Source: Streptomyces albicerus (GTDB taxonomy: Bacteria > Actinomycetota > Actinomycetes > Streptomycetales > Streptomycetaceae). From it: a stretch of DNA of 47,081 bases. The notes beneath the pieces are model-generated. The model was not told the DNA's origin and searched no databases. It saw nothing but the letters and a program-made list of their open reading frames with translations. Below are positions 19,843 to 27,884 of the stretch, one piece after another; the first letter of the stretch is position 1; every line of letters begins with the position of its first letter. The translations under genes were made by a program, and so were the position numbers. The DNA lies in NCBI RefSeq assembly GCF_008905045.1, contig NZ_VWMY01000031.1:9103-56183 (forward strand), written 5' to 3'.

Positions 19843-20298
19843 TCAGTGCTCCTGAGGCACGTCACGACCCATGAGCCCCGTCTCCCCGGCGTCTCCCTTG
19901 AAGGATTCCAAGCCCTCCTCGATCTCCGCGAGCACGTCCGCCGCCTCGGCGCCGTCGATCACACGGCGGTCGAACGCGAGGCTCAGCGGCAGCACCGGAG
20001 CGACGACGACCCTCCCGTCGCGGACCGCCGGCCGGTCGGCGGTGGCTCCGAGCCCCAGCGTGATCGTGGTCCCGCCGACGGAGCGGAACGCCTCCACCGG
20101 CCGGTGACCGAGCGAGGCCACCGCGAACGTGCACTCGATAGGCTCCTGGATCTCGGCGAGCCCGGACCGCTCCAGGTCGGGCAGCACAGTGGACAGCACC
20201 ACACGCTGCCCGTTCAGCGTGCGGTCGAGGGTGAACTTGCCGTGCACGGTGTCGTAGCGGGTGATCCCGGACCGGCCGCGGATAGCGGCGTTCGCGTC
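19843..20298 (-). pseudogene. C-terminal remnant of 2-oxo-acid dehydrogenase E2-like acyltransferase
   Basis: A frame of 151 codons begins without a good start at DANAAIRGR and continues RYDTVHGKFTLDR, ending with LSLAFDRRVIDGAEAADVL, the signature of the E2/chloramphenicol-acetyltransferase fold (normally FxHRxxDG; here DRRVIDGA, so the catalytic His is replaced by Arg). Only the last half of a typical 230-280 residue domain is present, and it abuts a fragment of another family in a different frame. A GTG at 20247 could still yield 134 residues, but loss of the N-terminal half and of the catalytic His suggest a decayed gene. Short E2-like proteins of this type are known in actinomycetes; the parent function is unknown. 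Confidence 0.65.
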
Positions 20299-20456
20299 GT
20301 GCCGTCGTCCGCCACCGGGACGAAGCCGTTCCTCGGGCAGAAGTCCTTGACCTTCGTGTTCTTGGCGGTCGCCCGGTAGCTCGCGCGCACCGCTTGGGCG
20401 CCGTGTGCGCGGGCGTGTCGGAGCACGGCCGAGAGCGCGGTCTCAGCCTGGCGCCC
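20292..20456 (-). pseudogene. FkbH-like (HAD-IIIC plus GNAT-like) C-terminal remnant
   Basis: About 55 codons encode SGRQAETALSAVLRHARAHG, then VRASYRATAKNTKVKDF and PRNGFVPV, which match the end of FkbH-type proteins that load glyceryl units in polyketide assembly. Everything upstream is missing. The match begins exactly where the dispersed repeat at 20451-20528 ends, and it runs into the E2-like remnant in another frame with about 7 nt shared. I read this as a deletion scar. Family recognition rests on the short motif and is moderate. Confidence 0.6.
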
Positions 20457-20528
20457 CGATAAGGGGCGCGGGGCTGAGACATTTGCGGCTCCGCCGCGCG
20501 GGCGCGAGCAACCACAACGGACCCGCAC
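20451..20528. repeat. Dispersed GC-rich palindromic repeat, copy 1
   Basis: The element starts GCGCCCCGATAAGGGGCGCG (a hairpin of its own), then GGGCTGAGACATTTGCGGCT, then CCGCCGCGCGGGCGCGAGCA. The reverse complement of 45898-45973 matches it along nearly its whole length with a few indels. Repeats of this style are frequent between Streptomyces genes. This copy lies at the truncated end of the FkbH remnant. Confidence 0.8.
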
Positions 20529-20661
20529 TCAAAAGACCACCCTGAGCCACATCCTCAGAGACCCCTCTAAAGCCGCTCTTGTACCGTGGAGCCCGCATGG
20601 GTTCTTGTGTTCACATCCGGGCACGCCGAGAAAGGCGTCCGGTCCGCGGAAGGGGGCGAGG

Positions 20662-21567
20662 GTGACGACGGCTGACCGACCGGGCCGGCTGCTGGCCATC
20701 AGCGACCTGCACATCGGTTACGCCGAGAACCGCGCCCTCGTCGAGAAGATGCGCCCCGAGACCGAGGACGACTGGCTCCTCGTGGCCGGCGACGTCGCGG
20801 AGACGGTGGCCGACATCCGCTGGACCCTCGAAACCCTCGCCGGCCGCTTCCGCAAGGTGATCTGGGCACCCGGCAACCACGAACTGTGGACCCACCCCAA
20901 GGACACCGTCACCCTGCGCGGCGTGGCCCGCTACGAGCACCTCGTGGAGCTCTGCCGCGAGCTGGGCGTGACGACGCCCGAGGATCCGTACCCGGTGTGG
21001 GAGGGCCCCGGCGGACCGGTCGCCGTCGCCCCGCTCTTCCTGCTCTACGACTACTCGTTCCTGCCCGCGGGCTGCACGACCAAGGAAGAGGGCCTCGAGT
21101 ACGCCCACGGGACCGGCATCGTCTGCACCGACGAGCACTTCCTGCACCCCGACCCGTACCCGACCCGCGATGCCTGGTGCCGGGCCCGGGTGGCCGAGAC
21201 CGAGCGCAGGCTCGCGGAGATCCCCGCCGAGCTGCCCACGGTCCTCGTCAACCACTACCCGCTGGACCGGCACCCGACGGAGGTCCTCTGGTACCCGGAG
21301 TTCGCCATGTGGTGCGGCACCCGGCTCACCGCGGACTGGCACCGTACGTACCGCGTGGCCGCCATGGTCTACGGGCACCTGCACATTCCCCGCACCACCT
21401 GGCTCGACGGCGTCCGCTTCGAAGAGGTGTCGGTGGGTTACCCCCGAGAGTGGCGCAAGCGCTCGGAACCACCTGGCAAGCTGCGCCGCATTCTGCCGAT
21501 GGAGGTCGGACCCGGTGATCGAGGAGTTGCTCCCGGAGTCGGTCGTGGCCGTGGAGACACACGGTGA
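20662..21567 (+). CDS. Metallophosphoesterase paired with phosphopantetheinyl transferase
   Basis: 301 residues from GTG 20662; an in-phase ATG at 20605 lies in a stretch without coding character. The calcineurin-type metal motifs are in order: SDLHIGY (residue 14 onward), AGDVAE, GNHELW, VNHYPL and YGHLHIP. No signal peptide is present, so it is cytoplasmic. The 3' end overlaps the Sfp-type transferase start by 53 nt in another frame, so the two are translationally linked. The same pairing occurs in other Streptomyces (I recall SCO6672/SCO6673), which suggests a functional connection, perhaps hydrolysis of a CoA- or ACP-linked phosphate, but that is inference. Confidence 0.88.
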   Translation: MTTADRPGRLLAISDLHIGYAENRALVEKMRPETEDDWLLVAGDVAETVADIRWTLETLAGRFRKVIWAPGNHELWTHPKDTVTLRGVARYEHLVELCRELGVTTPEDPYPVWEGPGGPVAVAPLFLLYDYSFLPAGCTTKEEGLEYAHGTGIVCTDEHFLHPDPYPTRDAWCRARVAETERRLAEIPAELPTVLVNHYPLDRHPTEVLWYPEFAMWCGTRLTADWHRTYRVAAMVYGHLHIPRTTWLDGVRFEEVSVGYPREWRKRSEPPGKLRRILPMEVGPGDRGVAPGVGRGRGDTR

Positions 21568-22213
21568 CGAGCGAGCCGAGGGCACGACGCTGTACCCCGA
21601 GCTGTATCCCGAGGAACAGGCGCTGATCGCGCGCTCCATCGAGAAACGGCGCCGCGAGTTCACCCTCGTACGCGGCTGTGCCCGGCGTGCCATGGAGAAG
21701 CTCGGCGTGCCTCCCCAGGCCGTACTGCCCGGTCACCAGGGAGCCCCGCAGTGGCCCGCCGGGCTGATCGGCAGCATGACGCACTGCGAGGGCTACGCCG
21801 CCGCGGCGCTGGCCCGTGCCACCGACCTCGCCTCGCTCGGCATCGATGCGGAGCCCCACCTGCCGCTCCCGCAGAACGTGCTGCCCGCCGTGGCGCTCCC
21901 CGACGAGGATCGGCGGCTGCGCGGTCTCGCCGGGGAACACCCCGGCGTCCACTGGGACCGGCTCCTGTTCAGCGCCAAGGAGTCGGTCTACAAGGCGTGG
22001 TTCCCCCTCACCGGGAAGTGGCTCGACTTCGCCGAGGCGGACATCGAGATCTTCATGGATCCCGGACACACCACGTCCGGCGGCCTGCGCGCCGGACTCC
22101 TCGTACCCGGTCCGGTGGTGGACGGCCGTCGCATCGCCCACTTCGAGGGCCGCTGGACGGTGAGCCGGGGCCTCGTGGCGACCTCGATGACCGTGCCGCA
22201 CGGACAGGGCTGA
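21515..22213 (+). CDS. Sfp/EntD-type 4'-phosphopantetheinyl transferase
   Basis: 232 residues from GTG 21515, which has GGAGGTCGG 5-6 nt upstream inside the preceding gene. Motifs of the Sfp family: SMTHCEGYAAAAL (about 87-99), SLGIDAEP with Mg ligands D111 and E113, and FSAKESVYKAW with E156 and K160. It transfers the phosphopantetheine arm of CoA to carrier proteins of polyketide synthases, nonribosomal peptide synthetases or siderophore systems. No carrier protein is encoded in the window, so it probably serves clusters elsewhere. Length and motifs are normal and nothing suggests decay. Confidence 0.93.
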   Translation: MIEELLPESVVAVETHGDERAEGTTLYPELYPEEQALIARSIEKRRREFTLVRGCARRAMEKLGVPPQAVLPGHQGAPQWPAGLIGSMTHCEGYAAAALARATDLASLGIDAEPHLPLPQNVLPAVALPDEDRRLRGLAGEHPGVHWDRLLFSAKESVYKAWFPLTGKWLDFAEADIEIFMDPGHTTSGGLRAGLLVPGPVVDGRRIAHFEGRWTVSRGLVATSMTVPHGQG

Positions 22214-22236
22214 GCGGGTCTTCGGGCGCCGGTCGG

Positions 22237-22369
22237 CGGAGACTCACGCCGGCCGCGGCGAAAGCGTGACGCGGACTCGCCCCGCCCCCGGGGAACGGGT
22301 GACGGGAACCCACCTCGCCTCCGCCGAAGGACTGACGGAGGCTCATCCCGCCTCCGGGCACCAGGTGTG
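22237..22369 (+). repeat. Degenerate 33-nt tandem repeat, four units
   Basis: Four consecutive units can be aligned: 22237-22270, 22271-22303, 22304-22336 and 22337-22369. Each has an ACTCaCcCCGCC-like centre, and the first three end in TGAC. The array fills the gap between the transferase stop and the convergent small gene and runs into the last codons of the latter. Units have diverged at roughly a third of positions, so it is old. Confidence 0.6.
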
Positions 22370-22573
22370 CAGCAGCCTGAAGAACGCCTCCTCGTTGCCC
22401 GCGAGCCCGGCCGCGGCCAGCGCGCGCTCCGCCTCCGCGAGAGCGGCGGGCGGCACGACGGGTGGTCGGCCCGTGCCGGGCGCGGCGTCCATCGCGGCTC
22501 GTACCGTCTGCAGCAGGCGCAGATACGCCTGCACTGCGGTGCGTTCGTGATCGGTCAGTACGGCGGTCGGCAT
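22343..22573 (-). CDS. Small acidic/Ala-rich protein, function unknown
   Basis: 76 residues from ATG 22573, with GGGAG 7 nt upstream. No known domain is recognised. Two predicted helices, ERTAVQAYLRLLQTVRAAMD and ALAEAERALAAAGLAGNEEA, are joined by a Pro-rich linker, followed by FFRLLHTWCPEAG. There is no signal peptide or membrane segment. It stands alone, convergent with the transferase gene, and its final codons fall within the 33-nt repeat array. Coding is supported by the start context and codon bias. Small proteins of this kind are often annotated as conserved hypothetical in Streptomyces. Confidence 0.65.
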   Translation of the reverse strand: MPTAVLTDHERTAVQAYLRLLQTVRAAMDAAPGTGRPPVVPPAALAEAERALAAAGLAGNEEAFFRLLHTWCPEAG

Positions 22574-22743
22574 CGGACGGCTCCCGGTTCGGCTCGGCTA
22601 CTGCGCTGCGGTGCTGCAGCGGTCAGGGCTCGCACGCCGCCGCACAGCGGTGGCGCTGGGTCCAGCTTGCCGTCCGCCACTGACAATGCCCCTTCGGTAC
22701 GCGTCGGTTCGCCCGGTTAGCGGAGGCGAAACCTCACGGAAAT

Positions 22744-22760
22744 CCCTTGTGGGACAAGGG
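22744..22760. promoter_or_regulatory. 17-bp palindrome upstream of alpha/beta hydrolase
   Basis: CCCTTGTGGGACAAGGG has perfect 7-bp arms around GGG. It ends 64 nt before the hydrolase GTG, and TACGCT (22764-22769), a possible -10, follows at once. The rest of 22574-22824 shows no further gene. It may be an operator for the hydrolase promoter; the binding factor is unknown. Confidence 0.45.
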
Positions 22761-22824
22761 CCCTACGCTGGAATCCAGAGCTTGGAGCCGCACTCTCGGC
22801 GGCCCGGCGAGGGGAGACGAGCGG

Positions 22825-23868
22825 GTGGTCGACGTCCCACGAAAGCGCCCGCGGCGCACCATGCGGCTGCGCCCGGTGGGCGACGGAGAACTGCGGCTGC
22901 ACCACCGCGTGGTGCACGGCTACCGCCGCGCCTACCGCATGGCCGGTGAGGGCCCGGCACTCGTCCTGATCCACGGCATCGGCGACTCCTCGGCGACCTG
23001 GGCCGAGCTCATCCCCGACCTCGCCCGCACCCACACGGTGATCGCGCCCGACCTGCTCGGCCACGGCGCCTCGGACAAGCCCCGCGCGGACTACTCGGTG
23101 GCCGCGTACGCGAACGGGCTGCGCGATCTGCTGTCCACCCTCGGCATCGAACAGGCCACGCTGGTCGGGCACTCACTCGGCGGCGGCGTCGCCATGCAGT
23201 TCGCCTACCAGTTCCCGGAGCGCACCGAGCGGCTGATCCTGGTCAGCGCGGGTGGCGTGGGCCGCGAGGTGAACCCCGTACTGCGGGCGGTGTCACTGCC
23301 CGGCGCCCACCTCATGCTGGCCAGCCTGCGGCTGCCCGGCATGGGTGTCCAAGCGCGCCTGTTCGCCCATCTGATGAGGCTCCTCGACACCGATCTGGGC
23401 CAGGACGCACCGGAGTTGCTGACCCTCGTGGACGCGCTGCCCGACGCGACCTCGCGCAGCGCCTTCATCCGCACGCTGCGCGCCGTGGTCGACTGGCGCG
23501 GCCAGGTGGTGACCATGCTCGACCGCTGCTATCTCACCGAGGGCATGCCCACGATGCTGATGTGGGGCGACCGCGACAGCGTGGTTCCGGTACGGCACGC
23601 GTACGGGGCGCACGAGGCGATGCCCGGCAGCCGCCTGGAGATCTTCGAGGGCGCCGGGCACTTCCCCTTCCACACCGACCCCGCCCGTTTCCTCGCTCTC
23701 GTCGAGGAGTTCACCAGTACCACGAGCCCGGCCGACTGGAGCCGGGAGCACTGGAGCGACCTCCTGCGCGACGGCCGCCCCGGCACCGCGGCCGGACAGC
23801 CGGACACCGCACAGAGCCGCGCGGTGGAGCGAGGCCTGCGAGAGGCGAGCGAGCGCAGCGCGACCTGA
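22825..23868 (+). CDS. Alpha/beta hydrolase
   Basis: 347 residues from GTG 22825, with GGGGAG 8 nt upstream; an earlier in-phase ATG at 22747 overlaps a palindrome and lacks such a site. The core has the oxyanion strand LVLIHGIGDSS (about 47-56), nucleophile elbow GHSLGGG with S117, an acidic residue in WGDRDSVVP (D249 or D251) and H279 in GAGHFPF. The N-terminal 25 residues are very basic (RKRPRRTMRLR) and the last 45 look unstructured. It is cytoplasmic. Substrate cannot be read; such proteins include esterases, C-C hydrolases and haloperoxidase-like enzymes. It is convergent with the FAD oxidoreductase, 9 nt apart. Confidence 0.9.
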   Translation: MVDVPRKRPRRTMRLRPVGDGELRLHHRVVHGYRRAYRMAGEGPALVLIHGIGDSSATWAELIPDLARTHTVIAPDLLGHGASDKPRADYSVAAYANGLRDLLSTLGIEQATLVGHSLGGGVAMQFAYQFPERTERLILVSAGGVGREVNPVLRAVSLPGAHLMLASLRLPGMGVQARLFAHLMRLLDTDLGQDAPELLTLVDALPDATSRSAFIRTLRAVVDWRGQVVTMLDRCYLTEGMPTMLMWGDRDSVVPVRHAYGAHEAMPGSRLEIFEGAGHFPFHTDPARFLALVEEFTSTTSPADWSREHWSDLLRDGRPGTAAGQPDTAQSRAVERGLREASERSAT

Positions 23869-23877
23869 CGCCGCGCT

Positions 23878-25317
23878 TCAGCCCTCCCGTGTTCCCGACG
23901 GCTCCGGCGCCCCGAAGACCGCGTCCCGTTCCTCGTTCGTCAGCGGCGGCTCGGTCAGCGGGGGCCGGCGCGGCCCGCGCAGCACCGCGAGGGCTATCTC
24001 GGGCTTGAGCAGGGCGGTGATGGGCGCGGACAGCGTGACCACGCCGAGGAACTCCTTGGCGACCAGCGGACGTCCGGTCGCCGTGAGCATGAGGCGGTTC
24101 ACATAGCGCCCGAGCAGCTTCTGCGCGCCTGAGGGCTGCTTGCCGATCGCACCGGGGTACCGGATGTCCGTGCTGGTGGCCAGTTCCCAGGCCGTCGCCA
24201 CCGGACGCGACACGGCACGCTGCACCCGCCGCGCGAGCCCCGGCGCCGTGAGCCCGTACTCGACCACGTGCTCGCGCAGCGCCACCGCGCCCTGCGCGGC
24301 CACCGACATGCCGTGCCCGTAGATCGGGTTGTACGTGGCGACCGCGTCGCCGAGCGCGACGAATCCGTCGGGCCAGTCCTTCACCTTCTCGAAGAAGCGC
24401 CGTCTGTTGACCGTGCTGCGGGTGACCACGACGTCCGTCAGCGGCTCGGCGCGGGCGATCAGCTCGCCCACCAGAGGATGCCTGACGTCGTCGCGTGCGA
24501 ATGCCGCGAACTCCTCGGCGGAGCCCGTCGGCTGGCCGCCGCGCGTGCCCGACAGCGTCACCAGCCAGCGCCCGCCCTCGATGGGCACGATGGTCGCGCT
24601 CCGCGCCGGCACCGGCTGTGCCGCGTCCGGCTGCACATTGACCACCGGATAGTCCTCGGTGCCCTCGGGCGCGCGGAAGATCCGGCTGGCGTACGCGAGT
24701 CCGGAGTCGACCTCCTCCATCGGAGCCTGCGGGACGCCCAGCGCGTCGAGCCAGGAGGTGGCCCGCGAACCACGGCCCGAGGCGTCCACCACGAGATCGG
24801 CTTCGAGGACGCGCTCCTCGCCCTCGGGCATGCGGACGCGCACGCCCGTCACCCTGGAGGCGCCGCCTTCCAGCCCGAGAAGCTCGGTGCGCTCCATGAC
24901 GGTGGTCCGCGGGCCCGGGGAGACCTGGGCCCGGATGACCGATTCGAGCAGATCACGACTGCAGGCGATCATGAACTGCATCTCGGGCCAGCGCCGGAGC
25001 CAGCCGTGCGGCTGCAGGCTCACCAGGCCGGTCGGGAGCGCGATCCGCCGGGCGCCGGCGGCGAGCCAGGCTTCGGTCACTCCCGGCAGCAGGTCCTCCA
25101 TCGCGCGGGCGCCGCCGGACCACAGGAGATGGGCGTGGCGAGCCTGCGGAACACCCTTGCGGGGCTCGGGCCCGTCGGGCAGGGCGTCGCGCTCGACGAC
25201 GGTGACGTCGGCGTACGCGCGCAGCGCGGCGGCGGCCAGCATTCCGGCCATTCCTCCGCCGATGACGACGGCGCGTCTGGGGGCCCCACCCGGGCGGGTG
25301 CTAGCGGGTCGGTTCAT
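23878..25317 (-). CDS. FAD-dependent oxidoreductase (PHBH-like monooxygenase/geranylgeranyl-reductase fold)
   Basis: 479 residues. The N-terminal dinucleotide fold has VVIGGGMAGMLAA (about 17-29) with the acidic end VVERD, and a second FAD motif, FVALGDAVATYNPIYGHGM, lies near 330-348. RKGVPQARHAHLLW after the first motif is typical of a subgroup of actinomycete FAD oxidoreductases of uncertain function. No signal peptide is evident. The start ATG at 25317 overlaps the end of the seven-helix membrane protein gene by 17 nt, so it is the last gene of the XRE-protease-membrane-protein operon. Oxidation or hydroxylation of a lipophilic small molecule is a reasonable guess. Confidence 0.88.
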   Translation of the reverse strand: MNRPASTRPGGAPRRAVVIGGGMAGMLAAAALRAYADVTVVERDALPDGPEPRKGVPQARHAHLLWSGGARAMEDLLPGVTEAWLAAGARRIALPTGLVSLQPHGWLRRWPEMQFMIACSRDLLESVIRAQVSPGPRTTVMERTELLGLEGGASRVTGVRVRMPEGEERVLEADLVVDASGRGSRATSWLDALGVPQAPMEEVDSGLAYASRIFRAPEGTEDYPVVNVQPDAAQPVPARSATIVPIEGGRWLVTLSGTRGGQPTGSAEEFAAFARDDVRHPLVGELIARAEPLTDVVVTRSTVNRRRFFEKVKDWPDGFVALGDAVATYNPIYGHGMSVAAQGAVALREHVVEYGLTAPGLARRVQRAVSRPVATAWELATSTDIRYPGAIGKQPSGAQKLLGRYVNRLMLTATGRPLVAKEFLGVVTLSAPITALLKPEIALAVLRGPRRPPLTEPPLTNEERDAVFGAPEPSGTREG

Positions 25318-26506
25318 GGAAGTCGCTCTCTGACCTGGTCGTGGCCTGCTCTCGGGCGGCCGCGACGACGGCTGACTGACGCAGTGCGGTGGAAATCCGT
25401 ACGAGGTCGCGGGGGCCCTCGGCGGACGCGTACGGCGCGGCCGTCGTCGCCGAGTCGATGACCCTGCCCTCCGGGTCGGCGGCCCTGGCCCGCACCGCCG
25501 CGGTCACCACCGCCGCGTCGGCCTCGGCCTGCGCCTGGGCGGGGTCGGAGCCCGCCGCCACGGCCGCGTCGTAGGCGTTCGAACGCACCTCGGTGTCGAA
25601 GTAGGGGTACAGGCTGAGCATGCCGTCATGGATGTCGGCCTCCCGCTGGGTGATCTGGAGTTCGGCGGGAGACCACCAGGAGATGCGCACGGCGCGGTCC
25701 CCGTGCCCCGCGGCCGGCTTCAACTCGCGCCACAGCGGCCCGAGTCGGCGGTACGTCGCCCAGGTGCTCCAGGTGTCCCCGATGCGCTGGCAGGCCAGCG
25801 GCACACAGAAGCCGACCGCGCTGATCTGCGCGCCCGCGGAGGCCAGAACGGGCGCCACATAGGTGCTCAGGTCATCCAGGTCCCCGCCGTTCCACCGGGC
25901 GACCACGGCGATGAACTTGGTCGCCGCGTAGGGGATGTTGAACAGAAAGCCGAACGCGATGATCAGCAGCCCCGCCCGCAGCCAGCCGTGCACCTGGAGT
26001 GCCCAGCGCCAGCACATGACGTTCATCGCGACACCCGCGACCGTGAGCGAGGCGAGATAGAGCACGATCATCTCGCGGATGAACGGCGTCGTCGCGTAGT
26101 AGGTGTCGAGGTCCCGCAGCCGTTCGAGCGGCGCGTCGCCGAGTACGAACAGGGTGATCAGAGCCACGATCACCAGGCCGTACCCGGCGATCCAGCGGCG
26201 AGAGGCGCGCCGGGTCGCCTCGGGCGGACCGCCGCGCCAGTTGATGATCAGCACCAGGCAGGCGGCGCTGAACGCGCTGAGCAGCGAGTAGACGAGTGGC
26301 GCGGAGACGTTCGGGATCCCGGTGAGGCGGTTGACCTCGCCGATCGTCGGCGGGGCGGCGAAGAAGAACACCAGGCCCGCGAGGACGAGCAGCACGCACA
26401 CGGAGCGCAGCAGCGGATCGCGCCAGGAACGCAGCAGCGAGGGCGCCTTGACGGCGAACGCGATCGCCATCGCGGCGGCCGGTATGTAGTAGCTGGAATC
26501 ATCCAT
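25301..26506 (-). CDS. Polytopic membrane protein of the MAB_1171c-type family
   Basis: 401 residues. About seven hydrophobic segments lie within residues 8-230 (the first starts YIPAAAMAIAFAV); the remaining 170 residues are a soluble, Ala-rich cytoplasmic region (WSPAELQITQREADIHDGML, later AQAQAEADAAVVTAAVRARA). This architecture matches proteins annotated MAB_1171c family putative transporter in actinomycetes; transport has not been shown, and a receptor-like role is equally possible. Upstream are the ImmA-like protease (13-nt gap) and the XRE regulator, downstream the FAD oxidoreductase (17-nt overlap). I recall this gene order from several Streptomyces genomes, which points to one functional module. 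Confidence 0.8.
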   Translation of the reverse strand: MDDSSYYIPAAAMAIAFAVKAPSLLRSWRDPLLRSVCVLLVLAGLVFFFAAPPTIGEVNRLTGIPNVSAPLVYSLLSAFSAACLVLIINWRGGPPEATRRASRRWIAGYGLVIVALITLFVLGDAPLERLRDLDTYYATTPFIREMIVLYLASLTVAGVAMNVMCWRWALQVHGWLRAGLLIIAFGFLFNIPYAATKFIAVVARWNGGDLDDLSTYVAPVLASAGAQISAVGFCVPLACQRIGDTWSTWATYRRLGPLWRELKPAAGHGDRAVRISWWSPAELQITQREADIHDGMLSLYPYFDTEVRSNAYDAAVAAGSDPAQAQAEADAAVVTAAVRARAADPEGRVIDSATTAAPYASAEGPRDLVRISTALRQSAVVAAAREQATTRSESDFHEPTR

Positions 26507-26519
26507 GGCGTCGGCGGCT

Positions 26520-27068
26520 TCAGCCCCGCGGCCCGCGATAGCCCAGGGATGCCTCGAGCCGGCCGGCGAGGCCGTCGCGCCGCACGGGGCCGCGCATCGC
26601 CGAACCGGCCAGCCAGCCCCGGCACTTGCTCGCCAGCAGCAGACCGAAGCGCTCGGCCTCGTTCTCGTCGGCCAGGTCGGACCGCGTACGCGCCGCCACC
26701 TTCAGGACGGTCGCCTGCAGATCGGCGTTGTCGTCCAGTAAACGGGCGGCGACGGCCGCGCCCTCCACGTGATGGCTGCAGTGCCCGGCGTTCATGTGCC
26801 ACAGCTCGTGGCCGAGGATCACCAACTGGTGGTCGGGCGCGGTGCGTTCCTCGACGACCACGACGTCCTGGTCCGCCATGTCGAGCCAGAGCCCGCTGGC
26901 GGTGCCCGGCGGGAAGGCGGCCGTACGGAACTGCACCGGGCGGCCGCGCCGTCTGCTCATGGCGTCGCACAGAGCCGCGTACAGGTCGGCGGGCTCCGCC
27001 GGTGCGGGGAGCGAGAGCTCGTCGACCAACTCGCCGCAGAGGCGGCGCATTTCCTTTCCGATGCCCAC
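26520..27068 (-). CDS. ImmA/IrrE-like metallopeptidase (toxin-component family), contains TTA codon
   Basis: 182 residues from GTG 27068, which has GGGGGA 6 nt upstream. An alternative GTG at 27086 would overlap the XRE stop as GTGA and add six residues. The zinc-binding motif HELWH is at residues 87-91 within QLVILGHELWHM, typical of ImmA/IrrE proteases that cleave XRE-type repressors; DENEAERFG (about 125-133) probably supplies the third zinc ligand. Leu110 is encoded by TTA (26739-26741), so full expression should need the bldA tRNA. The XRE regulator directly upstream is the obvious target or partner. Proteins like this are often labelled toxin components without evidence of toxicity. Confidence 0.82.
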   Translation of the reverse strand: MGIGKEMRRLCGELVDELSLPAPAEPADLYAALCDAMSRRRGRPVQFRTAAFPPGTASGLWLDMADQDVVVVEERTAPDHQLVILGHELWHMNAGHCSHHVEGAAVAARLLDDNADLQATVLKVAARTRSDLADENEAERFGLLLASKCRGWLAGSAMRGPVRRDGLAGRLEASLGYRGPRG

Positions 27069-27082
27069 AGGTATCCCCCGGA

Positions 27083-27742
27083 TCACGACTCGGGCCGCTT
27101 GACGCTCTCCAAGAGCATGTCCAGCCATTCGGCGACCTTGTCCCGGTGCTGGTCGGTCGGCAGCTGCGCGGCCCGCCAGGCGATGCCGCGGACGCCGTGG
27201 TCCTGCAGCAGCCGCTCCAGCGGGTCCTCGGCGGCCACCAGCGCCGCCTCGCGCTCCCGGTTGGCGAGTCGCTGGAGCAGTTCCTGCTCGATGCGCTGGA
27301 GGGCACCCGCGAGCGCCTCGGGGTCCTCGGCGGTGAGGAATCCGGCGTGCACTCTGAAGAAGCGCTGGATGGCGTCGCAGTGCTCCATCGTCGGGCGTCT
27401 GTCGCCGTTGATGAGGGCGCCCGCCTGCTGGCGCGACATGCCCGCGCCGTCGGCGATCTCCTGCTGGGTGTACCGACGGCCGTTGGGCTTCAGCCGGGTG
27501 CGGCGCAGCAGGTCGAGGCGTTGCAGGAAGCGGGCCTGGAGGTCGGGCTCGCCCGCGGGCCGCCCGTTCAGCAGGGACTTGACCACGACCTCGGGGACAC
27601 CGGACGCGGCGGAAAGCCGCCGGACGTCGAACACCTCGTCGTGCGGCGCGCCGAGCCGGTCGGCCAGCCCGGTGACTCGGGCCACGACGGCCGGCAGCAG
27701 ACCCGTCGCCGTGGCGCCCGGAACCTCGAAGCCATCCGTCAC
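27083..27742 (-). CDS. XRE-family helix-turn-helix regulator
   Basis: 219 residues from GTG 27742, with AGGAGA 7 nt upstream. The HTH_XRE domain spans about 88-150: YTQQEIADGAGMSRQQAGAL contains helices 2 and 3, and GDRRPTMEHCDAIQRFF follows. The N-terminal 85 residues also hold an HTH-like part (DVRRLSAASGVPEVVVKSLL), and the C-terminus is predicted helical. It heads an operon with an ImmA-like peptidase, matching the ImmR/ImmA logic in which the protease inactivates the repressor; here that is inferred from neighbourhood. An 18-bp palindrome lies in the divergent region upstream. Confidence 0.88.
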   Translation of the reverse strand: MTDGFEVPGATATGLLPAVVARVTGLADRLGAPHDEVFDVRRLSAASGVPEVVVKSLLNGRPAGEPDLQARFLQRLDLLRRTRLKPNGRRYTQQEIADGAGMSRQQAGALINGDRRPTMEHCDAIQRFFRVHAGFLTAEDPEALAGALQRIEQELLQRLANREREAALVAAEDPLERLLQDHGVRGIAWRAAQLPTDQHRDKVAEWLDMLLESVKRPES

Positions 27743-27884
27743 CGACAGTTCTCCTACGTCTGTATCGACCGCTCAGGTGGAACCGGCTCCCTCGGACGTG
27801 AAGTCCCTGTGGGAGTCCGGGAAGTGCAGCGTGAACTGCCCGAAGACCGGAGAGTAGCCCCTTGGTCGAACTCACATCCAGGTC

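Noticed and set aside
19843..22213. Active biosynthetic gene cluster suggested by FkbH-like and phosphopantetheinyl transferase sequences
   Set aside because: The FkbH piece is a short remnant and no synthase, carrier protein or tailoring set is present; the transferase is a stand-alone pair.
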